A stretch of DNA of 64,000 nucleotides from Halomarina rubra. Lineage in GTDB: Archaea; Halobacteriota; Halobacteria; Halobacteriales; Haloarculaceae. The notes beneath the pieces were generated by a model. The model was given only the letters and a program-made list of their open reading frames with translations. It did no database searches and had not been told where the DNA came from. This document shows positions 8,679 to 17,306 of the stretch, in pieces; the first letter of the stretch is position 1; each line of letters begins with the position of its first letter. A program made the translations under genes and the position numbers. The DNA is taken from the NCBI RefSeq assembly GCF_023699475.1, contig NZ_JALXFV010000005.1, forward strand, positions 1-64,000, read 5' to 3'.

Positions 8679-8869
8679 ACGCGCTCGCGGCAGTCTCAGC
8701 GCTCCCACTGCAAGGCGGTGGGTTGCTCTGGTTGGCCGTCGTGTTCGTCGTTCTGGCGGTCGTCGCCGGAATGGCGGGATTCCGCGGCATCGCGGGGTTA
8801 ACGATGGGGGCAGCACGACTCCTCGTGCTCATCTTCATCGTCCTCGCGGTGATCGCGTTCCTGGTATAG
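8675..8869 (+). CDS. DUF1328 family small membrane protein
   Basis: 64 residues with two membrane segments (about 18-36 and 43-62) around a Gly-rich turn GMAGFRGIAGLTMGAARLL. This is the hallmark of the DUF1328/YtjA family of tiny inner-membrane proteins found in bacteria and haloarchaea. The function is unknown; bacterial members are linked to envelope stress. The start overlaps the stop of an 18-codon upstream frame by ATGA, suggesting translational coupling. The N-terminus is slightly longer than usual, and the stop is TAG. Confidence 0.75.
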   Translation: MNALAAVSALPLQGGGLLWLAVVFVVLAVVAGMAGFRGIAGLTMGAARLLVLIFIVLAVIAFLV

Positions 8870-8885
8870 CCGCGAACGCGGCCCT

Positions 8886-10214
8886 TCAGGCCGCGTGAAC
8901 GCGGACGTGCTCACGCACGTCTGTTTCTGCAGACGCCGACTGGTAGTCGACGAACTGGATTCGAACAGTGACGTCGTTACCGGTCTGTGCGTCGATACTG
9001 TCCCTGAGCGACTGCGCTAACTGCGCGTAGTCCTCGTCGGTGGTCCGCCCGAGCGTCACCGTCACCGTCTCCGGGTCGCCGAACAGCCCCGCGTCGTCGT
9101 AGCTGACGGCGACGTCGTGGAGTTCGAGGCCGCCGTACAGGTCGTCCTCGAGCGTGTCCGAGGTGGCGGTGACCGCACCGTGTTCGAACGCGATGTGCTG
9201 GGCCGACGCCCCGACGGTGATACCGGCGACGACGAGGAAGACGCCCACCAACAGGGCGTACGCCCCCGTTCGAGCCGATATCGTCGAGCCCGAGAGCGCG
9301 GAGCTGATCACCGACGACCGGTAGCCAAGCGCGACGAGCGCGACGTACGCGGTGATGTTGAGGAAGACGATGTTCATGAGGAGGAGCACGATGGACCCGG
9401 CGGCCATCAACGGCTGGTTCCAGACGACGCCGATGGCCGACGTCGCCACCGCGGGGATGATGGCCGCGGCGACGGCGACCCCGGTGATGGCGGCCGGGAG
9501 GTCCGTCGCCAGCGCGAGTGCGCCGGCCGCCCCCGCGCAGATGGCGATGGCGAGCGCGAGCAGACTCGGAGTGAGGAAGAAGCCGACCTGTTCGGCCTGG
9601 GATATCTGCAACTGCTCGGGGACGAACCCGAGTTGCTGGATGGTGAAGGCGGCGGTCAGCGCCCCCAGGAGGCCGACGCTGAGTCCGATGAGCTGAGCGC
9701 GCGTGCTCCGGACGACCATGTCGTAGTCGCCGATGACCGCCCCGGCGCTCGCCGAGAGCGTCGACCCGGCGAACGGCGCGATGACCATCGCACCGACGAT
9801 GACGATGGCCGAGTCGATGAGCAGCCCCGAGACGGCGACGAGCGCCGCCAGAAACGAGAGGGCGACGTACGTCGCCCCGTCGGGCCAGAGGTTCTCGGCG
9901 CGCTCACGGAGTTCGGTGTGGGAGACCCCACGCTCGCCCTTCGGTCCCTCGACGAGCGCTTCGAGGTCGGCGGTGTCGACCCCCGACACCGACTGGGCGT
10001 CTGTGACGACGACGTAGGTGTCGTCGCCGAGACCGGCGTCCCGGAGTCGTTCGCGCATCCGTTCGACGGCCCCCGTCGGAACCGGGACGTAGAACACGAC
10101 CGCCTCGGTTCGGCGGACCTCGTCGACGACGAGGTACTCCGCACCGACGTCTTCGAGCACGTCCTCGACGCGGGCGCGCTTCGACGTCGGTACGAGCACC
10201 TGGAGTAATCGCAT
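8886..10214 (-). CDS. DUF389 / TIGR00341 family membrane protein
   Basis: About 442 residues. The N-terminal ~120 form a soluble alpha/beta domain that begins MRLLQVLVPTSKRARVEDVL. About seven to eight hydrophobic segments then run from residue ~125 to ~340, including IVIVGAMVIAPFAGSTL and IIPAVATSAIGVVWNQP, which are typical of DUF389 (once called hydrophobic domain protein). A soluble tail of ~100 residues follows. I place the start three residues inside the longest frame, at MRLLQ, where similarity begins. The function of the family is not established; transport of small molecules has been suggested. Confidence 0.85.
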   Translation of the reverse strand: MRLLQVLVPTSKRARVEDVLEDVGAEYLVVDEVRRTEAVVFYVPVPTGAVERMRERLRDAGLGDDTYVVVTDAQSVSGVDTADLEALVEGPKGERGVSHTELRERAENLWPDGATYVALSFLAALVAVSGLLIDSAIVIVGAMVIAPFAGSTLSASAGAVIGDYDMVVRSTRAQLIGLSVGLLGALTAAFTIQQLGFVPEQLQISQAEQVGFFLTPSLLALAIAICAGAAGALALATDLPAAITGVAVAAAIIPAVATSAIGVVWNQPLMAAGSIVLLLMNIVFLNITAYVALVALGYRSSVISSALSGSTISARTGAYALLVGVFLVVAGITVGASAQHIAFEHGAVTATSDTLEDDLYGGLELHDVAVSYDDAGLFGDPETVTVTLGRTTDEDYAQLAQSLRDSIDAQTGNDVTVRIQFVDYQSASAETDVREHVRVHAA

Positions 10215-10276
10215 CGCGACCACCGACTCGTCCCGGGGTGAAAACCGTTGTCGCCACGGGGACGGTCTCGCACACA

Positions 10277-10284
10277 GTATTATG
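10277..10284 (+). promoter_or_regulatory. TATA-like element for mini-ORF/membrane protein unit
   Basis: gtattatg is centred about 27 nt upstream of the ATG at 10308, supporting a transcript that starts on the mini-ORF rather than on the main gene. Confidence 0.5.
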
Positions 10285-10307
10285 CTCCTCGACAGTCAGG
10301 TCGACGT

Positions 10308-10370
10308 ATGGTCCCTCCGTATCGTACCGAACGCCTCAGAACCGTCCGACGGACGAGGCCCCGCCGATGA
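10308..10370 (+). CDS. Candidate 20-residue Arg-rich leader peptide
   Basis: The frame MVPPYRTERLRTVRR then TRPRR ends in TGA overlapping the ATG of the membrane protein gene by 4 nt. A good TATA match sits about 27 nt upstream of its ATG. The high Arg content is unlike normal haloarchaeal proteins, so it may act in coupling rather than as a protein. Confidence 0.35.
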   Translation: MVPPYRTERLRTVRRTRPRR

Positions 10371-11197
10371 CCTCGTTCCGAGCGCTCGTCCGTGATAGCT
10401 GGTCTCGAACCGAGTCGGCGCGCTGGCTCGTCGTCGTCCCGTTCGTCTGGTCGTTCGCTCAGTTCCACGCCGTCGCGAGCGTTCTCGGCCTGCAGGGGTT
10501 CAGTGTCGGAGTCCGGTTTCCGACCCCCGCGGCGTTGCCCACGATGTGGACGTTCGCACGAGCGCCCCAACCGGGAGTCGTCGTCGGGACGCCGCCCTCG
10601 ATGGACGCGCCCTCACTCGTCGTCGCGAACCTCCTCTTCAGCACACTCGTCGGGGGACTCCTGACCGCGGGGTTCCTCGGTGCACTTCACGCGTCGACGA
10701 CGGGGCGAAAAGAGGGGTTCGGCGAGAGCGTCACCCGGTACGGACTCCGACAGACGCTGTTCGCGGGGTGCGTCGCGCTCGCCGGCACCGCCGTCTTCGC
10801 CGTCACGGCACTCGTTCCCCCGCTCTTCCTGCTCGCGTTCCCCGGGTCCATCGTGGCGGGCTACCTTTTCTACGCGACGCCGTTTCTCGTCGTGACCGAC
10901 GACCTGACGCTCGGTGACGCCTTCGGACGGAGTTACCACCTCGCACTCCGGGGTGGGGGCTACTTCTCGTTCTTCCTCGGCTACCTCGGCGTCGGGGCGC
11001 TCTGTTCGATTCCGATCACGCTCGTCTCGGTGAACCTCGGTGTCCTCGGCCTCCTCGCCGGGGCGACACTCACCGCGCCGCTGTGTCTGGCGTTCGCGGC
11101 GGCGACGCTCACCGCACTCGACGAAATCGATGGGCCGAACGGGAGCGGTGACCCGAGCGTCACGGGCAGCGGGGTCAACACGTCCACTCGACCGTAA
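10367..11197 (+). CDS. Polytopic membrane protein of unknown function
   Basis: 276 residues. Hydrophobic segments occur near residues 20-40, 85-110, 125-155, 160-180 and two more before ~260. The tail is polar and Gly/Ser-rich (GPNGSGDPSVTGSG). The pattern, with a soluble RYGLRQTLFAGC and the segment LGDAFGRSYHLALRGGGYFSFFLGY, resembles the glycerophosphoryl-diester/DUF4013-like membrane proteins of archaea, but I cannot name a family with confidence. The start overlaps the stop of a 20-codon frame, and pus10 follows 37 nt downstream on the same strand. Confidence 0.7.
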   Translation: MTSFRALVRDSWSRTESARWLVVVPFVWSFAQFHAVASVLGLQGFSVGVRFPTPAALPTMWTFARAPQPGVVVGTPPSMDAPSLVVANLLFSTLVGGLLTAGFLGALHASTTGRKEGFGESVTRYGLRQTLFAGCVALAGTAVFAVTALVPPLFLLAFPGSIVAGYLFYATPFLVVTDDLTLGDAFGRSYHLALRGGGYFSFFLGYLGVGALCSIPITLVSVNLGVLGLLAGATLTAPLCLAFAAATLTALDEIDGPNGSGDPSVTGSGVNTSTRP

Positions 11198-11234
11198 TCC
11201 GAAGGCCAAAGGCGTGCCGTGGCGTTCGCTCGCC

Positions 11235-12542
11235 ATGGACCTCATCGAGGTGACGGGGCGGGCGCTGGCGACGGGGCCGCTCTGTGATTCGTGTCTCGGG
11301 CGTCTCGTCGCCGGCCGGTCGTTCGGGTTGACGAACGCCGAGCGTGGCGAGGCGATGCGGACGGCACACGCGCTGGCCGTCGACGAACCGTACGAACGTC
11401 CCGACGAGCCGTGTTGGGTCTGTGAGGGCGAGTGCGAACGGTTCGAGACGTTCGCCGAGCGTGCGGTCGCCGCGCTCGAACCGTGGGCGTTCGAGACCTA
11501 CCAGGTCGGCACCCGCGTCTCGCCGCTGCTGGAGGAGAACGAGCAGTTCCTCCGGGAGGACGCGGGCGTGGTCGAGGAGGAGGGCGAACGCGAAGGGGGC
11601 GTCGAGACGCTCAACAACGAGTTCAACCGAGAGGTCGGCAAACGCATCGGTGCGGCGACGGGCACCGACGTCGACCTCGAACGCCCCGACGTGCTGGTGC
11701 TCATCGACCTCTCGACCGACGAACTGGAGGTGCAGGTCAACTCCGCGTTCGTCTACGGCCGGTACCGCAAACTCGAACGCGACATCCCCCAGACGAAGTG
11801 GCCGTGTTCGGACTGCAACCAGACCGGCCTCAAGCGCGGCGAGGAGTGTGAAGCCTGCGAGGGCACGGGCTATCGCTACGGGACGAGCGTCGAGCAACTG
11901 ACCGCGCCGCCGGTCGTCGAGGCGATGGACGGCAGCGAGGCGACGTTCCACGGCGCGGGTCGCGAGGACGTCGACGCGCTGATGCTCGACACCGGCCGGC
12001 CGTTCGTCATCGAGGTCAAAGAGCCACGCACGCGCGACGTCGACGTCGAGGAACTGGAGCGGGCGGTCAACGAGTTCGCCGACGGCCGCGCGGAGGTCGA
12101 GGGCCTCCGACTCGCGACCCACGAGATGGTCGAGCGCGTGAAGGGACTCGACGCCTCGAAGACCTACCGGGCGTTCGTCGAGTTCGACGCTCCCGTCGAG
12201 GCGGACGCGCTCGCGGCGGCCGTCGAGGAGTTGCGGGGCGCGACGGTCGAACAGCGCACCCCTCAGCGCGTCGACCACCGACGGGCCGACATCGTCCGGA
12301 CCCGGTCGGTGTACGACGTCGACGCCGAGTTGGAGGACGACCGCCACGCCGTCGTCGAGATACACGGTGCGGGCGGCCTCTACATCAAGGAACTCATCAG
12401 CAGCGACGAGGGCCGGACCGACCCCTCGCTGGCCGGCCTCCTCGACGTCGAGGCGGTCGTGACCGACCTCGACGTGCTGGCCGTCGAGGGCGAGGACGAA
12501 CCGTTCGAGCGCCCCGAGTTCTTCCGGGACGCGACGGCCTGA
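11235..12542 (+). CDS. pus10: tRNA pseudouridine(54/55) synthase Pus10
   Basis: 435 residues. It makes pseudouridine 54 and 55 in the T loop of archaeal tRNA. The N-terminal THUMP-containing part holds Cys pairs Cys17-x2-Cys20 (CDSCLGRL) and CWVCEGEC that bind zinc. A second CxxC pair set (CSDCNQTG and CEACEGTG) lies near residue 195-215 and is common in archaeal Pus10. The catalytic region carries HGAGREDVDALMLDTGRPFV with the nucleophilic Asp, then the conserved VIEVKEPR. The C-terminal region includes HGAGGLYIKELISSDEGRT. Length and order are normal. The start is the ATG at 11235. Confidence 0.95.
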   Translation: MDLIEVTGRALATGPLCDSCLGRLVAGRSFGLTNAERGEAMRTAHALAVDEPYERPDEPCWVCEGECERFETFAERAVAALEPWAFETYQVGTRVSPLLEENEQFLREDAGVVEEEGEREGGVETLNNEFNREVGKRIGAATGTDVDLERPDVLVLIDLSTDELEVQVNSAFVYGRYRKLERDIPQTKWPCSDCNQTGLKRGEECEACEGTGYRYGTSVEQLTAPPVVEAMDGSEATFHGAGREDVDALMLDTGRPFVIEVKEPRTRDVDVEELERAVNEFADGRAEVEGLRLATHEMVERVKGLDASKTYRAFVEFDAPVEADALAAAVEELRGATVEQRTPQRVDHRRADIVRTRSVYDVDAELEDDRHAVVEIHGAGGLYIKELISSDEGRTDPSLAGLLDVEAVVTDLDVLAVEGEDEPFERPEFFRDATA

Positions 12543-12683
12543 GCGCTCCAGGAGTGAGCGCCGGCGACCCCACCCCACGGGACGGGGGACGTGGTCCACG
12601 CTGGAGAGACAGTCTTTCCTTCCGGCGGGTGGCCGCCAGCTTTATCCTTAACGATTCGTAATGCCGTGGTAGGTAGTAACACA

Positions 12684-12818
12684 ATGTGCCACCGGAACAC
12701 GACCGAGGAGTACGCGTACTACGTCCTCGGCGAGCGAGAGGAGCATGGCGACGAGGAGGGGAACGACGTGCGGGTCGACGGCGAACCGACCCGAGTCGTC
12801 CGGAACGCCGACGACTAG
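12684..12818 (+). CDS. 44-residue acidic small protein
   Basis: The sequence begins MCHRNTTEEYAYYVLGERE and is rich in Glu, Asp and Arg, with no membrane segment. It lies alone between pus10 and a convergent HTH-10 regulator and overlaps the 3' end of that gene by 4 nt. A T/A-rich stretch (tttatcctta) lies about 35 nt upstream and may be a promoter. Its composition fits a real haloarchaeal microprotein. Cys2 and His3 could bind a metal, but there is no second pair. I do not recognise a family. Confidence 0.5.
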   Translation: MCHRNTTEEYAYYVLGEREEHGDEEGNDVRVDGEPTRVVRNADD

Positions 12819-13462
12819 TCGAGCGCCTCGCGGACGAGGTTCGCTTCGGCCTTCCTGAGGTGTGTCGACGCCGTACTCGGCGCACAGTCCAGTCGCTCGG
12901 CGACGGCGGCGACGCCGTCGGTCCGGGGGACGTCGTAGTAGCCGACGTCGAGCGCCGCGTCCAGCGCCTCGCGCTGGCGGGCGGTGAGCCTGCGGCCGAC
13001 GCCGCCGTGGTCGTACTCGCCGAGTTCGTCGACGGTCGCCGCCAACTCCTCGGGGAACCCCTCGACGACCGACCGGAGGCCCGCCGGCGGGCCGACGACG
13101 GTGAACTGCATCTTCCCCCGTGGGAGGTACGTCATGGGGTGGACCACGAGCAACCCCTCGTGGGCGAACGCTCGCTCGAAGGTGCGGACCTGCTCGCGGG
13201 TCTCCTCGCGAACGAAGACGTAGAACCCGCGGTCCGACGCGGGGGTCACGTCGAAGTCGAGCACCGATTCGACGCTCGCGAGACGCTCGACGTACGGGTC
13301 GCGCTCGGCGACGACGTGGAACAGCCCGAACGTCAACGACTCGTGGGTCGTGCTCACGGACAGCATCTTCGAGTGCTCGGCCGTCGGGTCCTCGTCGAGG
13401 TAGGCGTGCATCGGGTGTCGCCACGCCCGCGGGAACGTGAGGGTGAGGCGAACGTACTTCAC
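12815..13462 (-). CDS. HTH-10 (bacterio-opsin activator-type) transcription regulator
   Basis: 215 residues. The N-terminal ~150 form an effector domain of the bat type (starting VKYVRLTLTFP, with RGFYVFVREETREQ). The C-terminal HTH_10 domain spans about 160-213: LTARQREALDAALDVGYYDVP, then AAVAERLDCAPSTASTHLRKAE. The start is set to the GTG at 13462 because a CTTTAAG element on this strand lies 28 nt upstream and homologues begin here; a longer form from an ATG at 13501 is possible. It is divergent from a P450 gene and so is a candidate regulator of it. Confidence 0.85.
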   Translation of the reverse strand: MKYVRLTLTFPRAWRHPMHAYLDEDPTAEHSKMLSVSTTHESLTFGLFHVVAERDPYVERLASVESVLDFDVTPASDRGFYVFVREETREQVRTFERAFAHEGLLVVHPMTYLPRGKMQFTVVGPPAGLRSVVEGFPEELAATVDELGEYDHGGVGRRLTARQREALDAALDVGYYDVPRTDGVAAVAERLDCAPSTASTHLRKAEANLVREALD

Positions 13463-13486
13463 GAGCGAGACGTGCGCGAGACTGCA

Positions 13487-13493
13487 CTTAAAG
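13487..13493 (-). promoter_or_regulatory. TATA element in the HTH-10/P450 divergent region
   Basis: CTTTAAG on the minus strand (cttaaag on plus) is 28 nt from the GTG at 13462. On the plus strand it could also serve the P450 gene at 13547 with a leader of about 30 nt. Confidence 0.5.
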
Positions 13494-13546
13494 ACGCACA
13501 TCCACTCGTGCGAACCGGGAACCGCACGGGTGGCCGACCGCCTCTC

Positions 13547-14911
13547 ATGGCGACCAATCGAGCGCGGGTGCCACCCGGTCCGGACGGCCTCCCACTGGTC
13601 GGGCACACCCTCCAACTCTCCAGAGACGTGTTCGGCTTCTACGAGCGACTCCACGCCGACTACGGCGACGTGGTGCGCTACGAGGTCAACGGCGACGAGG
13701 GGTACATCGTCGCCCACCCGGACCTCGTCGAACAGGTGCTCGTCACCGACGACGCGGCGTTCGTCAAGGGCGACCTGCTCCAGCGCACGCTGTCGAGTGC
13801 GCTCGGCGAGGGGATGTTACTCGCCGAGGGCGACGACTGGCGCGGGCAGCGAACCACCGCACAGCCGGCGTTCTACCGCGAACGCGTCGCGGCCTACGGC
13901 GAGACGATGACCGCCTTCGCCGGGGACGTGGCCGAGGGCTGGACCGACGGCGCGGTGGTGGACGTCCGCCCCGCGATGAGCGAGCTCACCCTGCGCATCC
14001 TCGGCCGGACGCTGTTCGGTCTCGACATCCGTGGGCGCGAGTCGGTCGTCCGGGACACCGCCGAGGCGTTGCGGACGCGCACCGACCCCTCCAGCCTCAC
14101 CGCGTTCCTCCCCGACTGGGTGCCCGCGCCGTCCGTCCGGGCGTACAGACGAGCCATCGAGGACGCTCGGGACCTCGTCGACGACCTCATCGCTCAGCGG
14201 CGGGCAGAGCGCGAGGAGGCCACCGCGACCAGCGCCGACGAGGCGGTCTCGCGGTTCGCGGGCGGCGACGACCTGCTGACGATGCTCGTCGCGGCGGCCG
14301 ACGCCGGCGGGATGGACGACGCCACGCTCCGGGACAACATGCTCACGTTCCTGTTCGCCGGCCACGAGACCTCCGCGCTCGCGGTGACCTACGCGCTGTT
14401 CTGTCTCGGCCACCACCCCGAAGCGCAGGCGCGGGTCCACGCCGACCTCGACGCTCTCGACGCCCCGCCGACCGCCGACGACGTCGACGACCTGCCCCAC
14501 CTCGACCGGGCGGTCCGGGAGGCGATGCGTCTCTACCCACCCGTCTACACCCACTTCCGCGAACCCGTCCGGGACGTCACCGTCGGTGACTACCTGATTC
14601 CTGAGGGGTCGGTCGTCTCACTGCCCCAGTGGCTCGTCCACCGCGACGAGCGCTGGTACGACGACCCGCTAGCGTTCGCCCCCGAGCGGTGGGTCGACTG
14701 GGACGGTCCCGAGTACGCCTACTTCCCGTTCAGCGGCGGGCCCCGCCACTGCATCGGGATGCGCTTCGCGGAACTGGAGATACGGCTCGTCCTCGGGACG
14801 CTCCTGCGCGAGTGGCGCGTCGAGTCGCTCACCGACCGTCCGCTCGACCTCGACGCGGCCGCCAACACCACCCCGACCGACCCGGTCGAACTGCGACTCC
14901 ACGCTCGCTGA
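13547..14911 (+). CDS. Cytochrome P450
   Basis: 454 residues, a normal length for a soluble P450. It has a Pro-rich N-terminus (VPPGPDGLPLVGH), the C-helix WRGQR, the I-helix oxygen-activation motif AGHETS (271-276), the K-helix ExxR (EAMR, 325-328), FAPERW and a canonical heme loop FSGGPRHCIG with the thiolate Cys402. It should hydroxylate or epoxidise a hydrophobic substrate with electrons from a ferredoxin-type partner; none is adjacent. It lies between two HTH-10 regulators, one divergent upstream and one convergent downstream. A second P450 at 60550 is clearly related but diverged. Confidence 0.93.
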   Translation: MATNRARVPPGPDGLPLVGHTLQLSRDVFGFYERLHADYGDVVRYEVNGDEGYIVAHPDLVEQVLVTDDAAFVKGDLLQRTLSSALGEGMLLAEGDDWRGQRTTAQPAFYRERVAAYGETMTAFAGDVAEGWTDGAVVDVRPAMSELTLRILGRTLFGLDIRGRESVVRDTAEALRTRTDPSSLTAFLPDWVPAPSVRAYRRAIEDARDLVDDLIAQRRAEREEATATSADEAVSRFAGGDDLLTMLVAAADAGGMDDATLRDNMLTFLFAGHETSALAVTYALFCLGHHPEAQARVHADLDALDAPPTADDVDDLPHLDRAVREAMRLYPPVYTHFREPVRDVTVGDYLIPEGSVVSLPQWLVHRDERWYDDPLAFAPERWVDWDGPEYAYFPFSGGPRHCIGMRFAELEIRLVLGTLLREWRVESLTDRPLDLDAAANTTPTDPVELRLHAR

Positions 14912-14971
14912 CCGGTCCGTCGCTCACGTGCCGTATGCGCAACGAGGTGGCCGTCGGGGGCGACCCCCGCC

Positions 14972-15682
14972 TCAGCGGTCGCCGAACTCGTCGCGCAACA
15001 ACACCTGCTCGGCGCGGCGCAGGCGCTCGGAGAGCGCCTGGTGGGTGACGTCGAGTTCTTCGGCGAGTTCCTCAAGCGAGACGCGCCGGGGAATCTCGAA
15101 GTAGCCCCGTTCGTAGGCGGTCGCGACCGTCTCGCGTTGCTTGTCGGTCAGGTCGCCGACCGGCGACCCGCTCCGACCGCCGATCTGGGCGAGTTCGGCC
15201 TCGACGTCGAACCGTGCGAGCGTCTCGACGCTGTCGGCGAGTCGCTCGCGCGAGGGGTACCGGACCCGCAGGGACCACTCGCCGTTCCGCGCCATCGCGG
15301 CGAGCACCGTCCCCGAGCGACTGGCGACGACGTCGACGACGAGCGAGACGTGGTCGCCGTAGCCGAGTTCACACAGCGACTCGTCGGAGCGGTCGGCGAG
15401 CACCGACCGGAGCGAGACCGTCGGGTCGGCCGACAGCGCCTCGGTCGGGTCGGCGACGCCACCGACCCACGCGAACGTGAGCGGTGCGCCGGGGCGACTC
15501 GCCGCGACGCGTTCGACGCGCACTCGAAGGTCGGCGTGGCGCTCGAACGACGGTCCGAGGGCGAGGTCTGTCGCCTCGAACCGTAGCTCCGCGACCGTCC
15601 GACTCTCGGCCGCCCCGTGTGACGCCTCGGTCGTGGTCGGTGACGGTTCTGCGCTCCGGTCACCGGTCGTGTTCGGTCTCAT
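14972..15682 (-). CDS. HTH-10 (bat-type) transcription regulator
   Basis: 236 residues. The N-terminus (~30) is low-complexity and Thr/Ser-rich and may not all be translated. The effector domain follows (about 33-175), with a hydrophobic core SLVVDVVASRSGTVLAAM. The HTH_10 DNA-binding domain covers about 180-233: LTDKQRETVATAYERGYFEIP, then LEELAEELDVTHQALSERLRRAEQ. It converges with the P450 gene, whose stop is 60 nt away. The signal it senses is not visible. Confidence 0.85.
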   Translation of the reverse strand: MRPNTTGDRSAEPSPTTTEASHGAAESRTVAELRFEATDLALGPSFERHADLRVRVERVAASRPGAPLTFAWVGGVADPTEALSADPTVSLRSVLADRSDESLCELGYGDHVSLVVDVVASRSGTVLAAMARNGEWSLRVRYPSRERLADSVETLARFDVEAELAQIGGRSGSPVGDLTDKQRETVATAYERGYFEIPRRVSLEELAEELDVTHQALSERLRRAEQVLLRDEFGDR

Positions 15683-15876
15683 GGAGAAGCGACGGGTCGG
15701 TCCGACGGCGCGGTCCCCACCGCGAGGCCGGTTCGAGACCGACCCCTCGCGCCGACGACACCGCCCGTCTCGTGTCAGTGGAGTTCGCCCGCCGACGTAT
15801 CTACCTGTCGGCCACCTATCAGAGTCGGTGAACGCGTGCCGACGGGTTTAGGACGGCCCCCGCCCTCGCCCCGGCC

Positions 15877-16506
15877 ATGCAGTTCGGCGTCGACGAGGCG
15901 GGGAAGGGACCGGTTCTCGGACCGATGGTCGCGGCCTGCGTCGTCGGGCCGGCCGACGCGCTCCCCGAGGGAGTCGACGACTCGAAACGCGTCGCTCCCG
16001 AGCGTCGCCGGGAACTCGCGGCCACACTCCGCGAAGACCCGGCGTTCGACGTCGGCGTCGCCCGAATCACGCCCCGGCGCATCGACGGTGAGGAGGACAT
16101 GAACACGCTCACCGTCGTCGCCCACGCCGACGCCATCGTCGTCGCCAGGGCGAGCGGGAGCGGCCTGCTCGACGCCTGCGACGTGGACGCGGCGCGGTTC
16201 GCACGGCGCGTCGCCGCCCGCCTCGACGACGACGTCGATGTCGGTGCCGAACACGGGGCCGACGAGTCCGTCCCGCTCGTCGGCGCGGCGAGCATCGTCG
16301 CGAAGGTCGAACGCGACGCGGCCGTCGCCGCCGTCGACACCGACCGCGACGTCGGGAGCGGCTACCCGAGCGACCCGACGACTCGCTCGTTCCTTCGCGC
16401 GTACGTCCGCGAGAACGGCGAACTCCCCCCGTGTGCGCGTGCGTCGTGGAAGACGAGTCGCGACGTGCTGGCGGCGGCCGAACAGTCACGCCTCGATGGG
16501 TTCTGA
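15877..16506 (+). CDS. rnhB: Ribonuclease HII
   Basis: 209 residues, the usual archaeal length. It hydrolyses RNA in RNA-DNA hybrids and removes misincorporated ribonucleotides. The N-terminal MQFGVDEAGKGPVLGPMV contains the DEAGRG-type active-site motif with Asp6 and Glu7 as metal ligands. Further motifs are DDSKRV, EEDMNTLTVVAH, and VGAASIVAKVERD with the conserved Lys. The segment GSGYPSDPTT precedes the C-terminal helix. The start is the ATG at 15877, preceded by a divergent HTH-10 gene. Confidence 0.96.
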   Translation: MQFGVDEAGKGPVLGPMVAACVVGPADALPEGVDDSKRVAPERRRELAATLREDPAFDVGVARITPRRIDGEEDMNTLTVVAHADAIVVARASGSGLLDACDVDAARFARRVAARLDDDVDVGAEHGADESVPLVGAASIVAKVERDAAVAAVDTDRDVGSGYPSDPTTRSFLRAYVRENGELPPCARASWKTSRDVLAAAEQSRLDGF

Positions 16507-16801
16507 ACACCGGGCTACACACGTACCCCCGAACGGACGACCGGCTAGCCTCGTAGCCACCAGACCGACCTCCCACCTCCTCGGACCGTCACCCGCGTGG
16601 TCGCTCCGGTCGCCCGACAGGTTCGACAGGTGGCTCGTCGGGCCACCGGAGACGGCACGACCATCGCCTCTGTCCCCCCTCGCTGACGCGGTGTGGACGC
16701 GCACGGTCCCCGCGTGCGACCGACACCTCCCGTTCTCGCTTTCGACCGACGCGCCGAGCGACCGCCACCAGCGGCCACCCACGACCGACCGACGGGACGC
16801 C
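16507..16801. other. 295-nt stretch without a supported gene
   Basis: This lies between rnhB and the convergent GNAT gene. Short Arg-rich frames exist on both strands, but their composition does not resemble haloarchaeal protein. I see no RNA gene or repeat. Confidence 0.5.
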
Positions 16802-17215
16802 TCAGTCGTCGGTCCGGAGGAACATCCCTCGCGAGGCGGGGGCGGTGTGTTCGAACCCCCAGCGCTCGTAGTACCCCTCGACGTCGGCGAACAGGTTGAC
16901 GTACGCGTTCGGCGGCGCGGTCTCCTCGACGTACGCCATCAGCGCGTCCATCAGCCGGGTGCCGAGCCCTCGCCCCTGGTGGTCCGGGTGGACGACCAGG
17001 TCACAGAGCTGGTAGATCGAGGCGTCGTCGCCGACGATACGGCCGGTGCCGACCACCGTCTCCGCGTCGGTGACGGCGACGACGCCGAACACCGAGTTGG
17101 GTAGCCCACGGCGAAGCCCCTGTATCGACCGCGGCCCCATGTCGTTCAGTTCGCGGAGTCGCGCCAGCGTCGCCGCCGTCGGGAGGCGGTCGACGACGGT
17201 GTACGTCGCGTCCAT
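16802..17215 (-). CDS. GNAT family N-acetyltransferase
   Basis: 137 residues. The acetyl-CoA-binding core LVVHPDHQGRGLGTRLM (the Q/RxxGxG/A signature) lies at about 80-96, preceded by VVGTGRIVGDDASIYQLCD and followed by VNLFADVEGYYERWGFEHT, the usual final strand-turn of the fold. The start is the ATG at 17215. The upstream extension in the same frame is antisense to the next gene and is discarded. The substrate is unknown; small GNATs of this kind acetylate amines or protein N-termini. Confidence 0.9.
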   Translation of the reverse strand: MDATYTVVDRLPTAATLARLRELNDMGPRSIQGLRRGLPNSVFGVVAVTDAETVVGTGRIVGDDASIYQLCDLVVHPDHQGRGLGTRLMDALMAYVEETAPPNAYVNLFADVEGYYERWGFEHTAPASRGMFLRTDD

Positions 17216-17306
17216 GGCGAGTGACCGGCCGGCAGTGTGAGGACCGTTTCGGTCCGTGGCCACCGACGGTCGTAAGGAAGAAACCACAGGGAGTCGACAC
17301 CCGGGT

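Noticed and set aside
16845-16865. A T-loop-like gtgttcgaaccccc that could mark a tRNA
   Set aside because: It encodes FEHTAP of the GNAT protein in the antisense direction, and no acceptor or anticodon arms are visible around it.
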